From assembly GCA_932294295.1 (NCBI GenBank), contig OW028576.1, forward strand, positions 49,950,199 through 50,014,198: a DNA stretch of 64,000 nucleotides. The letters are read 5' to 3'. Below, piece by piece: positions 1 through 12,424 of the stretch. The first letter of the stretch is position 1; every line of letters starts with the position of its first letter. A program made the position numbers and the translations under genes. The notes beneath the pieces are model-generated. The model searched no databases, was not told the origin of the DNA, and saw nothing but the letters and a program-made list of their open reading frames with translations. The stretch comes from Alitta virens (taxonomy: Eukaryota > Annelida > Polychaeta > Phyllodocida > Nereididae).

Positions 1-162
1 TATATTGAAATTTCATGAATTATAATTGTTAGTTTCCTTATGAACAATATTTTGCAATGCATTCTTATTAAAAAATGTTCAACAAAATATGTAAAAAATT
101 AAAAAAGATTTTAAATATGTTTTAGTTGATAGGTTCCTGTATCTGAATAAATGCCTCAGTTT

Positions 163-645
163 CTAACCCGTATATTTTGTCTGGAATGTATTTTGATTCA
201 GGTGATCTAATGCACAGTCACACACATCACAGATATACTCAGCCTCTCCAAACCCTGTTCTCTTGTAATCCATTATTTCAACAACAGGCCTCTCTCTGTC
301 CCAGTAGTTGTACAGTTTCCACCCTTGTCCTGCAAGATGTTTGATCATTGAGAAGATCTTGCAGGCCCAAACTCTGGCTTCCTCTCCATGTTGACGCACA
401 TCTTCATCTGTTGTCCATTTGGCCTGTGGAATGAATTCCAACTTGTTCCTTCTTTCGTCAACCTGGCCTTCTACATGATGCAATGCATTCCTCAATTCCT
501 TTATGCTGGCCTCATATCTTCTGTCACTCACTCTCAGTTCAAGTTCACTTGCCCGGTTGGCCAACAGGTAGAAGAGGGCAGTCTTTATGGTGTACGATGT
601 GATGGGCATTTTGACATACCCCTTCCCCCTGCACATGTCATAGGC
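163..645 (-). CDS. cGAS-like/Mab-21 C-lobe exon, copy A (terminal exon)
   Basis: Last coding exon of the gene whose large exon ends at 15768. It starts after a TTTGCAG acceptor in phase 0, so the joined protein reads SKAFVQ|AYDMCRGKG. It contains the Mab-21 C-lobe hallmark ITSYTIKTALFYLL, equivalent to the SYHLKT helix that closes the nucleotidyltransferase fold, then a helical tail (ARVWACKIFSMIKHL, CDCALDHLNQ) and a TAG stop. Exon length is 483 bp, exactly as in copy B. No cGAS-type zinc ribbon (H..CC..C) is visible, as is common in invertebrate cGAS-like receptors. The intron before it is about 15 kb, inflated by two nested transposons. Relative to copy B the protein differs in the loop after ELELR and is 6 residues longer at the end because copy B has TAG where this copy has CAG. 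Confidence 0.85.
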   Translation of the reverse strand, partial: AYDMCRGKGYVKMPITSYTIKTALFYLLANRASELELRVSDRRYEASIKELRNALHHVEGQVDERRNKLEFIPQAKWTTDEDVRQHGEEARVWACKIFSMIKHLAGQGWKLYNYWDRERPVVEIMDYKRTGFGEAEYICDVCDCALDHLNQNTFQTKYTG

Positions 646-1596
646 CTGCAAATACAAAAATATACATGTATACATTAGATAATACAGGATGACATGTCAG
701 AAATAAAGCTAATGCAAATAGATCAAATATACCAAAAACATTAAACAAAAATACAAGAATATTTACTGTACATGAGATTGTTATGAATTATTCAGTATTT
801 TTAGTGTGTGATTCTAAAGACCTATTTGCTATTTAATAGTTGTTTATTTTCTAATGGTTAGAATAACATTAAATATTAAAACATTATTAGAACCTTAAGC
901 TTTGACATTATTTGATATCATAATGGAATCTTATTATTTCACCCATGTCCAATTATTTTTCCTCTTTGAGCATTCTTAATTCAGATTAAGATAATTCATT
1001 TGCAATTTAACAATGTTTAACATGAAAATGAACATTATAATACCAACAATTTCACATGGCGGGAGGTGTCTTTAAAAGTGAGGTAGCCCTTAAGTGAGGT
1101 TCTTTATATTGAAGTGGAATTATACATTATTTATTAACATGGAATTATTCATGGTATGGCTTTAATAGCAAGGCTGTGGTTAGGCGAAGTTTCAATTCAA
1201 TGACATTCTATACTCGCACATAATGAGCTAAACTGTTATGACATGGCTTTAATTACAAAGGTAGATTACATTAGCATATGTAAAATATCCTAGTCTTTAG
1301 CCCTGCTGCATCATCATGTTCATTCAGTTTAAGAAAATACTTGAATAGAATCATTAATACTCCATTAAAAATGTTGATTGAAACAATATAATATACCCTT
1401 TGTATTAATTTGCATCAAATATTAATAATGTCAGCAATATGTCTGACGAATCATTTCACAGGCTCACTACCCTAAGTGCAAGACAACAAACTACAGCAAA
1501 ACCAATGAGACTTCTGCAAAATGGTCACTGGTCAGCATCCCAGTATTATATTTGATCTATTTATGAATGTTATTGTCAATGTTATTAATTTAAGCG

Positions 1597-2045
1597 TAAC
1601 CATGGCAACAAGGTCACTATGTACACAAATATCAGGACTGTCAATGTCAACAGCTTAACTACAAACAGTTATTTTACTTTTTTTTTTTCATTTTAGATGA
1701 AATTTATTCAAATAGGTAATTTGTTTGTTTACCATGGTAACGATTACAATGGCCAAAAATTTTAATAAAATTCAAACTAAACAAAAAGGATTCAAATTGT
1801 AATTTCAGGTCAGATTACAATACATTCGACCAGTTCAAAATATTTTCAAATAATTCAAATTCAATTTGTAAAACCTGCCATTTTATAGAATGTAATGAAG
1901 TTAGTAAGAACCACATTTTAACAAATTCTTTGGTTTGGTTTCCTTACACTACAGCAGTTGTGCACAACAATTTCAAGGCCTGTTACATCATGGATAGTGT
2001 CAAAAATAGTGACTGGCATCCATCTTGGATTTGGCAGCCAAAAAT
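1597..2045. repeat. Direct repeat at the two ends of the intron (left member)
   Basis: Shares with 15232-15700 the ordered landmarks TAACCATGGCAAC, TGTCAATGTCAACA, TTTGTTTACCATGG and AGTGACTGGCATCCATCTTG. Diverged, therefore older than the copy A/B duplication; the same pair flanks the intron in copy B. Confidence 0.65.
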
Positions 2046-2997
2046 ATAAGCATTTAGAAATGTTATACATTTGAAACCCTGACAGCCCATTCCACAGAAT
2101 GTAAACTTGACAATTAAAAACAATACATTGCTAATTGCACAACAACTCATGGGCGCTTGGGGGGGGGGGGGGGGATGCTGCCGCCCCCTATAAATGTTTA
2201 TGCTTTTCATATTTTAATATAAAGTTTTACACAATTTTATGTGCCAGAGGCAAACATGATGATGAGATAAGGCTTGGAGGCCACACCATATTCCACGTTT
2301 ATGCCATTGGTGGGGTCTTTACTTGCCCCAGCATAGACACGACTTCAGAGGAGCTGGCAAATGGGGTCCTACAGAAATTGTTTGGCAACTTAATGAACTA
2401 AAATCAATACTTTGAACCTTTAGCATACAGCTGTGGATCTTGGAATTGCTTGATATTTATCCTGGTCTCTTATGCAGAACATAGTTTTCTCTAGGACCGC
2501 ATATTATTTGTAGGGATTGACATAATAATATAAGAAATTGACATCACTGTCACAAAAGCAATTGCAGTTGTGTCTCTTGCCATATAGCAAATATCATAGA
2601 TGAATATAGTTCTTGAAAAAGACTCAAAATATCACTTTTGAATGATTTTTTCCGAATTTTAAATTATCAAAACGTCAGAAATCTTATTAGTTACAGACTT
2701 TTCAAATTTTGCATAGATTATCTTATATGATGAGGTTTAAATATATAAAATATAGATAAAATCAAAAATCTCAGAGGGTTATGCGGGGCACTTCTGAAAT
2801 TTGGTTGATCTGACATGGAGTGACCCTTGTCATTGTCAAAATACAAATTACACATTACAATGCATTGTTTCAAATATGAATACAAACATTTGCTGAGGGA
2901 ATGCAGCATTGACAGCATATAATTATAAAAGCATTATAAATAATATTTTTTAAATTTTTGATATGACAAAATTAATTTTTTCATTTAGTTATTTGTG

Positions 2998-3187
2998 TAA
3001 CAGACTAATCTGCAGCGAACAGAAGAGGTTGCCTAGCAACCACAACCAGAACGAGACTGAAAGACTGGTTGCTAAGTGACGTCACCATTATTTGTAACAG
3101 ACTAATCTGCAGCGAACAGAAGAGGTTGCCTAGCAACCACAACCAGAACGAGACTGAAAGACTGGTTGCTAAGTGACGTCACCATTT
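2998..3187. repeat. 97-bp tandem duplication with X-box and CRE motifs
   Basis: Two near-identical 97-bp units. Each carries a perfect RFX-type X-box, GTTGCCTAGCAAC (3028-3040 and 3125-3137), and a palindromic CRE, TGACGTCA (3077-3084 and 3174-3181). Copy B has one unit (X-box 54614-54626, CRE 54663-54670). It sits just outside the TTA-flanked element. Confidence 0.85.
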
Positions 3188-4693
3188 CCCGCCAAAAATG
3201 TTTTTGTCAAGTTTAATCAGAACTCCCTCATTGCTTCAATATCTCTCTGTTACTTTGCAACTCTAATTAAGTCAGGCTCACACTACGCGATTTTGTCAGG
3301 CGACACGGGGCTGGCGATCTTTGCACCGATCTGTCGCACAGTTGCTTGACCCTTTCACACTGCGCGATTTTCCGCCGATTTTGCAACGTTGCGATAGATA
3401 GATAGGTAGATAGATATCCATTCTATACACTGCCGCAAAATGTTTGCATATGCCTTCACACTTTTTTTGTCATTGTGCCAGCGTAATAATACAGTTGGAT
3501 CTCTAGCTTAAAGACCACACTACATCTAATAACACTAGTAAAAAAAAAAAGTTGTTGAGTGGAATATTATGTTCGTGATTGACAGGTTTTGTAACACTAT
3601 TTTATTTTAAATCTACATAGTAACAAAATTGAGTGTTACTGAACAAAGTAGCAAAGAAATTATGGCCTAGACATAAACAATGTCTGGAAAGTTTAGCAGG
3701 CGTTTGCATTTGACAGATCACATGCCATTCTCATATTTATTAATAATAATCACACATTTACGGAAGGATATCAGTTCAGTCATATAGTGGATTTCATTTA
3801 GAAATGATAGCAACCACAAAAAACGTTATACCAAAACAGCATGGACGATAATTACCTACAAAATAGACATGTTTTGATATTATAATATATTAGGCCTATG
3901 ATCAGAAAAGAAAAGAAAGTGACCATGTGCAGTGCAATATAGAAACAATAACTACGGGGGGGCAGCAATGTGTCTTTCAGCCAAGTACTATACACTCATG
4001 TTAAGGGTGTTTGGAAGTTAAATGGGGGGGGGGGGGGCATATAAGCTGTGCCCTTGTCACTACAGCCAGCTGATTGCATAGAAAGACTTTTGCAGAAATG
4101 ATCATATTTGATTGACAGGTGGGGGCGTGGCCGCCAGGTTCACCATTTCACATCATTGAAAATGAGTAATTAGGTTTTTATTAGCGATGACCAAGTCATT
4201 CAGTAATAACATTAAAAATTTTAGAAATTATGATTTTGGAAGGATAGCAGCATGTCAAGGTTAGCAATAGTGTGCACACACATTATTTGTCCGTAAAAAA
4301 AAGTATATATTTAGGTAGGAAGGAAGGCTGTAAAACCGTGTGCACAAAAAAATATGAAGACTGCTGCATGGCCCTCAATAGTCAGACCATGGAGTCACTA
4401 GAGAAGGAGAAGACACTAAGTATGATCAAAGGTTGAATCAGTGCTGCGATGACTTTTTAATTAGCCTAGAACACATGGGTGTCATAAAACGCACGTGGCG
4501 CCGCCTAGTGGCCACTCAGCGTCGTGCATCATCGCTGCTGCTATTTTTAGACACGAAGGTAGCCGAGCAGCATTCGTTGTAGATCGGGTGTGCTCGTTAA
4601 TTCTCGGCCAAGCGTTGTTTATCATAAGTTTACAACACACGTGGGAGAAGAAGAAGTTGAAAATACTTGTTAACATCGTCATATATGTTGAAT

Positions 4694-5979
4694 ATGGCTA
4701 ACCAAGAACTCGAAGGTAAGTGTTTTACATAATAGAGGGTATAATTGCCCATATGTACACTTTATAGTGAACATAGCATCCATGATCATGCTGCAATCTC
4801 CAATGTATTATAATCTGCTGAATCAGGGGCAGATTCAGGAAAATAAGGGGAGGGCTGAAACTCCACGAATTATTTCTGGTAAATGGAGCAATTGAGCAAC
4901 TTAATATTTATATATATATGAATAAAAGTGACATGTTTATGATTAGTTTATTATAATAACATTGTTGACATGTGTGCCACTTCATCTTATTCTTATTATA
5001 TTGTGCATGTCTTTTTAATACAGTAATATTAACTTAATTTTTGTCATTTTCTTTTGCAGATTGGTTGGAATTGCTTAAAACTGGGCTCATGGAATTATTC
5101 CAAGATGATTTTATGAATGTCAGCTCGCAAGGAAAGGATGAAGTACGACTTTTGTTAAATAGCATTGAAAAACAACAACCTCAAAATATCCAGTGCGGAA
5201 AACGCCTAGTAACTGCTATTCACAGTATTGCCTTCGATGCGAACCAAAAACCTACAAACGCCGTCTTGAATAACATGTGCGCTTCTTTCCAAAGAACTGT
5301 AGCAAGTCGAGAATTTGCAGCTGACTTAAGGGAATTATCGGATGCCTGTGGCTTGCACATGCAGAAAATAAACTTCATAGCTTGGTTACTGATGGAAAGC
5401 CTTTTAAAAATCACTCTAAGAAAGAGGAAGTCAGCTCATATCATAGAACCAAACTTTGAGGACATAAATATTTCACAAATCAGCAACAGTGAAATGCAAG
5501 TCATTCGCTATGTAGCAGGTTACATAGTGAGAAAAACAAGAAAACAGGATCAAAGCATTGCATATGTGTGTGATAATTTGGTAGAAGATGACGATGCTGA
5601 GGAGAGAAATACTTTTTTGGAGTACACCCATGCAATGGTCGATGCCCTTGACAGAGGTGCCTTGATCAGAGTGACTGACCGCTTTTTCTTGTTTCTAGTA
5701 GGATTGGAAAAAATTGCTAAAGAAATTATGAAAACCCCATGTAAAGACATGGACAGAAAGACGTTTGAGGTGTTGATCACCTCTCCCCGGATCATCAGCC
5801 TGTGGGATAAAGTGATATCTGATGAAATTAATCAAGAGGACAAGAACAGGACTTTTGATCTTATGATCCGAAATTTTGTCACTCTTAGGATGAAATCCTA
5901 TGCAAGTGCTCATCAATTTGTCATTGGAAGGAAAGACACGGCCAAGAAGCATAAAAGTCTGAGACATCACTTAGAATAA
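4694..5979 (+). CDS. Second gene of the P element, unknown function
   Basis: Two exons, 4694-4715 (MANQELE) and 5060-5979, with a GTAAGT donor and a TTTTGCAG acceptor, encode 313 residues. It runs towards the transposase gene and ends 620 bp from it. The protein is mostly helical and acidic. The segment VIRYVAGYIVRKTRKQ resembles the VAGY.VRK motif I know from the C-terminal part of some P/THAP9-like transposases, which is missing from the transposase gene here, so this may be a split-off C-terminal module or an accessory protein. No zinc finger or membrane segment is seen. AATAAA signals at about 6394 and 6519 could end its transcript. Confidence 0.7.
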
Positions 5980-6598
5980 ACCATAAGTCTCATAACAAAT
6001 ATAATAACTTTTCTTTCTGACCATTTTATTGACAATCTGTGTGCTGTACCCATGAATATGTGACCATTATATTAAAATGTCAAATTCTATGTCAATCAAA
6101 CTCGTCAATGTAGAAAAAGTGTCACATTAAAAATTAATTTTCACAATAAGTTGTTCAAGATTATTAGTTCATGATTTCATTCAACATGGAGAATAATCAA
6201 AATTATGAGAAAATTATGAATAACACATAATGTGAATATACTTAGTTAGTTATGATATGGAGACATACTGCTCTTAATTTTTCAGACTGTTTTTCTATAT
6301 ATTAAAGCTCAGGAACTGAGATTTCAGATTAACCATGCAGACAGTACAATATTTTTGATTAACAAAATAGAATTGGAACAGAGCAATATCTTTGCTCAAT
6401 AAAATGCAATATTTGCACAAAAGTTCCATAGAAACACTTAATACATTGTTCATTTAAAAACCATATCATAGTCGTATCATATCAATGTATGTAATGTAGC
6501 CACATATAATATATATTTGAATAAAACCGTTCCTAACAGACTTGATATTTTAGAAGAAAAGTTGATTAATTTGTAGTACACTTGTGCAGTCAAGGTGA

Positions 6599-9500
6599 TC
6601 ACCTCCTCTGCATTGGTGTGGACATAACCTCAATTTTGTCTTCAGGCATGGTATTGCCATGTACAGTAGTACGTATGGCAGAGGATCCAGTGGCCATAAG
6701 TGTCAGAAAATTGTAGCCAAAGCGTCGAACATCAGGATTCTCAACAGCTCCTCCAAGACTTCTCTGTTTTGAAAAATACTGTTCGAGAGGATCCTGATTA
6801 AACTTCGCACTCAGAACATATTGGACACCTTCCTCTTCCAAGAGTTCTTGCGTGACATGGACGAAGGATTTTACTGAAAATATAATAAAGTACTGTGTCA
6901 GTTGTAACATCCGCAAATAGTAAAGGTTATTTAAAGCACCTGAAGGATTTCTAATGTGAACTATATAATTAATACATCACTGTTGGCCTACCTGTTATCC
7001 GTAAACCCTCCATGGTTTCTTTGCTCAAGCATAATCTTGTCTGTTCCCTTTTGGTTGTGTGGGGTTTAGCTTTGCTTTGCTGCTCCCAATCGTTAAGAAA
7101 CCCGAGAAAGTCATCCATGAGCCACTGCAATGATCAATATATACCATGAAAAACTATAATACAAATGTTATCACCACCACTATTAAATACAGAGTGGTCA
7201 CATAGTTTTATACACAACAAAATTATCTAAATAAAGTAAAAAGTTATGTTTCCCATAATTGTAGTTCTCAACAGAATATTTAACTCCGATAAATAAACTA
7301 GCCCTCAAAACTATCCTAGTTGCATTATAAAGTGGGCATTCATATTACAAAGTATAAAGCTGTTCAATTATACCTGTAAACGCCAGTCATGCTTGTCTTT
7401 GTAAGGTGCTAGTTCTGGCTTCCTGGTTATCACATCCTGCCCTTGCCTTCGGACATTTAGGCAATCAAAAAACCTGTCCATCATGCTGATGAATAACTGG
7501 GTAGACTTGGTTACTTCACAGAGTTCTGGGTTTAGGGCAAAGGCTGTTTTCACACTTTTGCTGAGAACCTGTAACAAGAAGTAAAAATAAGTCTGACAAA
7601 AAAAACTTCAGTGACAAAAAATAAAAATATATTCACAAAGCTCAAAATTTATAACCTGTGTAGCAAGTTTCACTTTCATCCTAAGTGATGGTGTGAGATC
7701 CACATGTTCACGTTTGATTTTGTTCAGAGGTTGAAGAATAGGCACGTTCTGTGCAGAACCCTCGCCTCTTTGCATTTCTGGATGACAATCCTCGACAAGT
7801 TTTCTCAACTGTTTCCAGGAAATTGGCTTGTTGTTGTACTGAAATTGAAATTACCATTCAAATTATTCTCACAAATATAAAGCATAAGTGGCATATACTT
7901 TAATTTTCCCAATTTATAAAGACTGTGTCATCAATTACTGCTTACCTCAAGATTTTTGGAGTTACTGTTCCACTCCGAATTTTCCCAATTATTCCTTGTG
8001 GTTTTAATCAGATGGGGAACATCACAGATGAAATAAAGTTTTTCCCCATCTCGAGTTGGGTGAGGGGCATAGTAAGTGACATCTTCACCCATGTTGTGCA
8101 AACGAAAGAATTTTCGATTGGCGCTCGCACCATCACATGTCATTGCACGCACATGAAATCCTGCTTCCTCCAGGAACAGAACAGCTTTCCAGGCAGTGAA
8201 GTACATTTGATGGGCAGTGTAACCAGTTGAAGGAAAATAGGCGAATACCTGGTTAAGATTCATGAAAAGTCCTCGAACCATAAAGCATAATATTTGTGTG
8301 GACAAAGGCTGCTCCCCTCCTTCTTGGCTCAACTGTGCAATTTCATTATTTATGTCCCCCATATCCATCCACCCCAACAATTTTTCTGTTTCGGCAGAGT
8401 ATACAAGTCCTTGACGAATGTGAATTTCGTCGAAGACCAGAACGACATTTTTCTGGAAATCTTCCAGGGTGCCCAATTTGCAATCCTCGATTATCCGTTC
8501 TATTATTTTAGGATGGAATCCTGATTGAGGTGATGTAAAATAAGTGTAGTCTCTCAGAGTTTTGGTGCTGGGCAGCGTTAAAACACCAGACTCAGTGAGG
8601 CTCCGGTATGCACTGGCACTTTTAGCATGAAGTGCTATACAAAGGCGGATTACAGCTGGATGCCAACGATAGCCTTGCTTTGAGCGTTTTAAGCATTGGT
8701 CTTGTTGGTCCCAAAAAATCTGCTGTAGACTTCCTTCCTGAAGTTTATCCCGATTTTCTAAAATTATTTGTTTGAAGTCTTTATGCAGATCTTTTGGAAT
8801 TTCAACTGAATCTCTTTGAACAACTGTCTGCAGAATTTGTTCAGCTGACTTCAGTTGTCGTTTCAAACTCCTACGATCTTCCTGGACTTGCTTCAATTTC
8901 TGCCATAATTTATCCTTGTCCAGCAGATCATGGCGGGCATGACTCTCTGGATGCATTTCCTGCAACACAGAACAAAAACAGGTAATGAACATCGCACAAT
9001 GTAAAAAGGATTTCCCACAAATTTCATTTTCTCTTTTTGTTAATATTCTTATATTGTCAATATTCTTGACTAGTTGTGCATGAAGCTTCATTGTTCAAAA
9101 TCACTACTTATATCCAGAGCACTAGTTCATTATCCCTATAACAGAAAGATTTTCACGAATTATACCTGCTTTCCTTTAGCTTCTCTGCTTCGTATGCTCC
9201 GCAAAACACTTCTATAACGTGTACAGGTTGTACATCTTTCTGCATCCGCTTCCATTAAATCGACAAATCCCATGCAACTGACATGTCGAATAGTATCAAC
9301 ACCGTCTTCCCTTGCAACTTCAGCATAGTCCTTGTTTGCATCACGGAAAACAGTCACAATTTCATATTTTTTCCTTCTTGACTGAATTACGTCTTCAAAT
9401 CCGAGATTTCCAGGACACACAGTCCAACTTGACATAATGTTCAAAACTTTCTGTACATCTGCTGTATGGAAAGTTTTGCAGTGATGCTGGGTGACATCTC

Positions 9501-11012
9501 TGCAGCCAACAACAAGCTTTTCTACCCCAAGCTTGGTGAAAATTGCGTAACACATAATGTATGTGCCATTTCTGTTCAGCTTAGTTAAACTCACTGACTC
9601 AGGTAGATGTGAAATTACATAGCCAGCATCCTGTCCAATCTTAGCCACATCCTTCAGATCGGTCGGCTTCTCACACACTTGATATTGTTGTGATATGTGT
9701 TCCTGGAACTGGGCGAATTCAATAGACAGTCTTGGATTCCTCTTTGCCTTTTTGTCAGACCTGAAAATGCAGAAGACCATATTTTAGTGACATTACATAG
9801 GTAAGGCTAATTCTAATGGTTGTCTTACAAAGACGGAAATAATGCCAGTATATAGAGCATTCATTATTTGTTATTACAGTAGTCATGTCTAACACTCGCA
9901 AGATATTGTCAATAATGTTCTATCGAACTTGTGGTTCCGGAATAATGCAAGGAGTATTTAATACATAAGGTGCATGTATCTATTAAGACTGAAAGAAAAG
10001 TCCATACTTGTACTTCTGAAGCTTTAATCTGCAACTTGAACAGATCCCAGGAGGATGAATATCAGGTCTGTCAGATGTGACATCAATTTCACATGCTCTT
10101 TCAATAATCTTGGAGTATTTTTCTTTTCCTTGTGGGGGATCAGAGTCTTTTCCTGAGCTGCCACACAATCTACATAACTTCTTCAGTCTCAGTAAATGAA
10201 AAGCATCTCCTGAAATAAAAAAAAGTTATTATTAGTATTAACCTTATAACACAATATTTGTTTGGCAAAATTCTTTAACTTTGGAACTTTTTCTTCTTTT
10301 TCTTATAACAATACAATTTGCACAGTCCCTTCAAACACAAACAGATTGTAACATTCGTGCCACAACATTTGACTAATGTTGTTACAATATTAGATTGTGC
10401 AGCAGCAGATTAAGGGGTTAAACCCCCCCCCCCCCCGATCTAGTACATTTTAATTAAGAATATTAATTGTAAACCGTAAACAAATGCATACATATTATTG
10501 CAAAATACAATAAAATTAGGCAGAAGCTTTTTTTAATTAACAATAATATAATGTATAATGATCTGGCTATAGTCTAGTTTAGAAAATGAGTACTGCATTT
10601 TTTTTTTATTGTGTTATCTTTATCAGCTCTGTTACTGATGATACTAGGCCACAAATTAAATTTTTGACTGTGTACGACAAAAATTTAAAAAATGTAAACA
10701 ATGCTCTTTAAAAGAAACAAATTTATCTTACTATACTGTGACTCAGAGCTGTCCAAATATCTCAAAACACACCCTGACAAGTGAAGTTGCTTATGAATCA
10801 GTGCAAAATAACATATCAGTGCATGAATTATTTTGATAACTTTGAAGAGGTTTTTTTTTGTGTCTGAGGTTGTCTGAGTGAAATGTAGGTCACACCATTG
10901 CAAAGCTATGGATGTCCACTTTCATCAGGTGAGATCGACACATGGAGCATTTTGGAGGCTTTTGACTTATGACAAATTGTTTACAGACATCAAACTCACC
11001 TGATTCATCCAT
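6599..11012 (-). CDS. P-element-type transposase with RAG1-like N-terminal zinc region
   Basis: Eight exons join without a frame break: 11000-11012, 10008-10209, 9166-9760, 7946-8959, 7656-7838, 7374-7568, 6992-7124 and 6599-6873, giving 869 residues. All introns are GT-AG. Residues 10-72 form a zinc region, C17-x2-C20 and C61-x2-C64, with IDVTSDRPDIHPPGICSSC; the order C..C, IDV, D.., IHP, C..C follows the N-terminal zinc region of RAG1, not a THAP domain. Residues 72-270 are unrecognised, with a second Cys cluster (CTTC). A coiled-coil segment (KLKQVQEDRRSLKRQLKSAE) precedes the RNase-H-like core, with candidate acids in VVLVFDEIHI and MTCDGASANRKF, then FICDVPHLIKTTRN. The C-terminus has LEQYFSKQRSLGGA, typical of P/THAP9 proteins. 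It should act in the nucleus on the 30-bp ends; the zinc assignment is by eye. Confidence 0.85.
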
Positions 11013-11808
11013 TGTTGATATTACTTCGTCCCCAGTATCTTTATTTCTGGTCGTATTTTTACAGGAAAAAGTTCTTCAAACTGAGAATTTAAAGCTCTAA
11101 CACATGTGCTGCACGTCTCGTCAAAACCGGATGTTGTTCTGCGCGAAGACGCATCTCCGTGACTGGAGAGTTACAAGCGATGCAGCGGGAAGTTTGAAAA
11201 CCCTTGAAACTGGGCCGATCCCCGGCGCAGCGCTGATTCGAATGAAAGGAGGCCGCCCGCCATAAATCCCCTCGTTAAAACCTCGTTTGCGGCGCGAATT
11301 TCAAAGCTACAGCACTGCCAAATCTCCCCAAAACCCATTTTGATAATAAAATATTTTTAGTGTTTATTAAGTGTCTTCTCCTTCTCTAGTGACTCCATGG
11401 TCAGACAGTGTCAGACACAAAATCCTTTCATGTTTTATAATATTATTCGCACTCAGGTTAATATACTTGACATCAAAAATCTGCTGTGGCAGGTAAAAAA
11501 AACCCCACCTATGGTGTGAATGTTTGGGAATACAAGTCATATCATTTCATCATTATGCCTGCCTCTGGCAGATGGTCATATAGGCCGAGTAAACTTCAGG
11601 GTTTAGTGGAAAGATTAGAATAGTATGCAGGAAACATTTCAAAGGTTAAGCAGAAAACTTAAAATTATTTATAAATATACTGGATTTCAATTAGACTATT
11701 TTCCTTGGTGAATACATAAGAAATGCAAACCTCACAATTAAGACCTTGGTTAGAATAGACATACTAATAGTGAGGTCTCAATAGTGTGGTTTTTAAGGCT
11801 AGGCCACT

Positions 11809-11888
11809 GAATAGCCTTTGAATACTGTGAATGAATATTTTGGCAGTGTATATGCCATAAATATTCATTCACAGTATAAAGGCTATTC
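11809..11888. ncRNA. 80-nt near-perfect hairpin (miRNA-like or tiny foldback), copy A
   Basis: The arms GAATAGCCTTTGAATACTGT... and ...ACAGTATAAAGGCTATTC pair over about 35 bp with a short bulge and a loop around GTGTATA. The size fits a microRNA precursor or a very small palindromic transposon remnant. The 80 nt are unchanged in copy B at 56315-56394. No expression evidence. Confidence 0.4.
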
Positions 11889-12424
11889 ATGTTTATTAGA
11901 CAACAATGACAGCTAAAGATAGGGAAATTGTAAATATAAAACCAATACAAATCAGGAATATGCTGTATTTCTATAATTAACACTATTTAACAATAACTTA
12001 ATGTCTTCCTTCTAGACACCTGGAATTCATCATTATTTCACTGTTTAGCTAATAACATGACATTTAGTTAGCACTTCAGTGAGAAACACTTTTTGCCTTT
12101 GCCTAAATCTTTGGTCTTGGCCTATATTCAGAAACTGCTCACTTTTTGCCTTCAGTTGGCCTTCTCACCTGACTTTCTTTAACTAAAGACATTCATCTTT
12201 AACTTCAACTGGCAATTACTTGGCTTCTATACATGATAGAACAATGCGGTTTTTTTTCTAAATAGTTCATTTGTATCTTATCATCCCTTCAAAGCAACAC
12301 AATGAAAAAAATACTAATACCTAATTTATCGAGAAAGAAATAGGTTTATGACATCACTGAATCTACAATTTGTAAGTGATATTTAAGGTACAAGAATAAA
12401 AACACTGTATGGCTGCCTAAATGA

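Larger units (their letters stand above)
646..3269. other. Intron of cGAS-like copy A, proximal to the C-lobe exon
   Basis: Non-coding AT-rich intron. It contains a 450-bp segment (1597-2045) that also occurs at the other end of the intron (15232-15700), a long G-run near 2159-2174, and the 97-bp tandem repeat at 2998-3187. Short open frames here (for example 1983-2401) cover the G-run, and I see no protein family in them. Confidence 0.6.
4388..11399. mobile_element. Complete P-superfamily DNA transposon
   Basis: Perfect 30-bp terminal inverted repeats beginning CATGGAGTCACTAGAGAAGG at 4388 and in reverse complement ending at 11399. They are flanked by a 7-bp duplication, GTCAGAC, at 4381-4387 and 11400-11406; copy B carries GTCAGAC once at 55916-55922, the empty site. 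The element is 7,012 bp and encodes two convergent spliced genes with no visible frame damage. P elements usually leave 8 bp, so 7 is slightly atypical, and the ends could be shifted by a base because CCATGG is palindromic. Confidence 0.92.

Noticed and set aside
388..678. Open frame on the plus strand opposite the C-lobe exon
   Set aside because: Shadow of the minus-strand exon, which has the splice site, the family motif and the conserved length.
4495..4701. Longer N-terminus for the plus-strand P-element gene
   Set aside because: This frame does not join the second exon; the ATG at 4694 with a GTAAGT donor gives a clean junction.
7925..8985. Plus-strand frames across the P transposase core
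   Set aside because: Antisense to the spliced transposase with recognisable catalytic motifs.
11750..11983. 77-codon frame also found at 56256-56489
   Set aside because: It overlaps the 80-nt hairpin and is part of the duplicated intron.
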